NCBI GenBank assembly: GCA_963682175.1
Contig: OY821778.1
Coordinates: 47,282,598 to 47,346,597, forward strand
Length of the DNA stretch: 64,000 bases
Direction: 5' to 3'
Source of the DNA: Triglochin maritima
Taxonomy: Eukaryota; Streptophyta; Magnoliopsida; Alismatales; Juncaginaceae
Under the pieces are notes generated by a model. It was not told the origin of the DNA. It ran no database searches and saw only the letters and a list, made by a program, of their open reading frames with translations. Made by a program: the position numbers and the translations under genes. Below are positions 62,860 through 64,000 of the stretch, in pieces. How positions within the stretch are numbered: the stretch's first letter is position 1; each line of letters opens with the position of its first letter.

Positions 62860-64000
62860 GTTATCGATTGTTGTAGCTCTACAAATAATTGACGACATAA
62901 ATATATGAAAGAGGAAAATTATTAATTTTATATATTGAATAGACATAACAAGTAAAACATTATGGAATTGTGTTTCGTGTCATTGATGTTTTACTGTGTC
63001 TTGGATCCTAAGATATGAGACTTATATCTTTTCACTCAAGAAGTGCTTAATTTGATTATCGTCAAAATCTATCAATGAGTATAGTGATAAAGACAATAGT
63101 TGTTGAACATGATTTGTGCTGGAAAATATAACTAGTCAAACGATTATCATTGCACCTCTTAATTGAGTGATGATATTAGTGGGTCTCTTGATAAAGCAAA
63201 ATTATAATGTGCACAATATAACTTGAGTTAAGTTACATAGTTATAATTAGCTTAAAGAGATCAAGAAATGAAGGTGACACATTTCTACTTTGTATATATT
63301 CTTAATACCATGAGGCAATGGACAAGTGATGCACTTACATCACTAAATGGATCGTGTTTAGTTCGAGTGGAACAAAGACATATATGCTAATTGGGTAACT
63401 ATAATGTGTAGCTAGATATTGTTTATAGTTTGAGATATTAATTGTTTAATATCGCTGTCAATTTAGCTTAGATTCTCTTATACGTCACACCACAAAATTG
63501 AGAAACAAGAAGCTTGACTTTGAGTTCATAAGAAGTGTCGGGTTTCATGTGAAAAAGGACACATGTGGTGAATCAATAAAATCAATATGTCATGAGAATT
63601 GACATAATTAGAATCATGGATAAATTCATATAATGTGTATATATTATAGAATGTAATAATTTAATATTACATAGGATAATATATTACATAAGATATAAAT
63701 TTGCTAAAACCCCCAAAATATCAAATTATGTTGGATATAAATCCAAAATTTGACAAGGCAAAATCGGGGTCAGTACGGTAAACCGTTTAGGGTTCGGTCG
63801 ACCGATGTGTCTTCGGAACAGTCAACCGAACGGGAAACGGATAACGCATTTGGTTGACCAAAATTGTCTGGAGTGCCTGGACAATTGAGATCGGTCAACT
63901 GAGAGAAAATGTCCTAGAGCTATCTTAGGATATTTTCGGTAGACCGAACGTGACACGATCGTCTGAAGAAATTCGCTAGGAGAAATTTTGGTGGGTCAAC
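61126..64000. other. AT-rich spacer to the window edge
   Basis: No supported gene. Open frames are AT-microsatellite translations (YIYIYIY). From about 63730 the base composition changes to a more GC-balanced sequence with repeated (g/c)ggtc(g/a)accga motifs (gtcgaccga, gtcaaccgaa, gtagaccgaa). This may be the beginning of a repeat element that continues outside the window. Confidence 0.4.

Noticed and set aside
61368..62946. YIYIYIY-type open frames
   Set aside because: Translations of AT microsatellites and AT-rich spacer.

Overview
The window is nuclear DNA of a flowering plant, almost certainly a eudicot. It has spliced genes with GT-AG introns, AT-rich spacers, Ty1/Copia retrotransposons primed by initiator Met-tRNA, MULE and hAT elements, and plant-specific families (GRAS, WOX, OEP16, DUF547/MIP1-zipper). 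I cannot name the species.

Layout. 1-107: last exon of an upstream Pumilio gene. 1868-7639: a complete nine-exon Pumilio (PUM) gene, its tandem paralogue. 10294-12573 and 17617-20127: two tandem SCL14-like GRAS regulators, separated by a MITE and a 1.7 kb non-autonomous MULE (14432-16151) filled with a 22-bp minisatellite. 22677-23343: a very short WUSCHEL-related homeobox gene, lying between two diverged direct repeats (20718-21912 and 28572-29440). The left repeat carries a broken C-terminal scrap of the DUF547 gene. 23498-28421: Copia-1, full length with three lesions. 29344-35272 (minus): a nine-exon MIP1-zipper/DUF547 gene that reads intact although a second Copia (30234-33450) sits in one intron. 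36145-37197 (minus): a small C2-domain gene. 37966-42206: a 3'-truncated third Copia whose 5' LTR contains a hAT MITE; a sister MITE lies at 43330-43829. 44287-47603 (minus): cytosolic triosephosphate isomerase (TPI). 48354-55234: a 6.9 kb MULE of Kaonashi type with a broken FAR1/MULE transposase and, on the opposite strand, a broken mobile-domain/ULP1-protease gene. 55586-58557: OEP16 plastid outer-envelope channel. 58.6-64 kb: AT-rich spacer with no supported gene.

The host genes form no single pathway; they are ordinary plant loci (RNA-binding translational control, GRAS and WOX transcription factors, glycolysis, plastid envelope transport) interrupted by mobile DNA. The most unusual structure is in the Kaonashi-type MULE. 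Two arrays of one 21-bp minisatellite lie in opposite orientation in introns of two convergent genes, each array starting just after a splice donor and each T-rich on its own gene's sense strand. A relative with matching end sequences, also filled with a higher-order minisatellite, lies 33 kb away. Two conserved host genes (TPI and the C2 gene) each carry one extra base in an exon, which suggests residual assembly indels and means other single-base lesions here should be read with caution.
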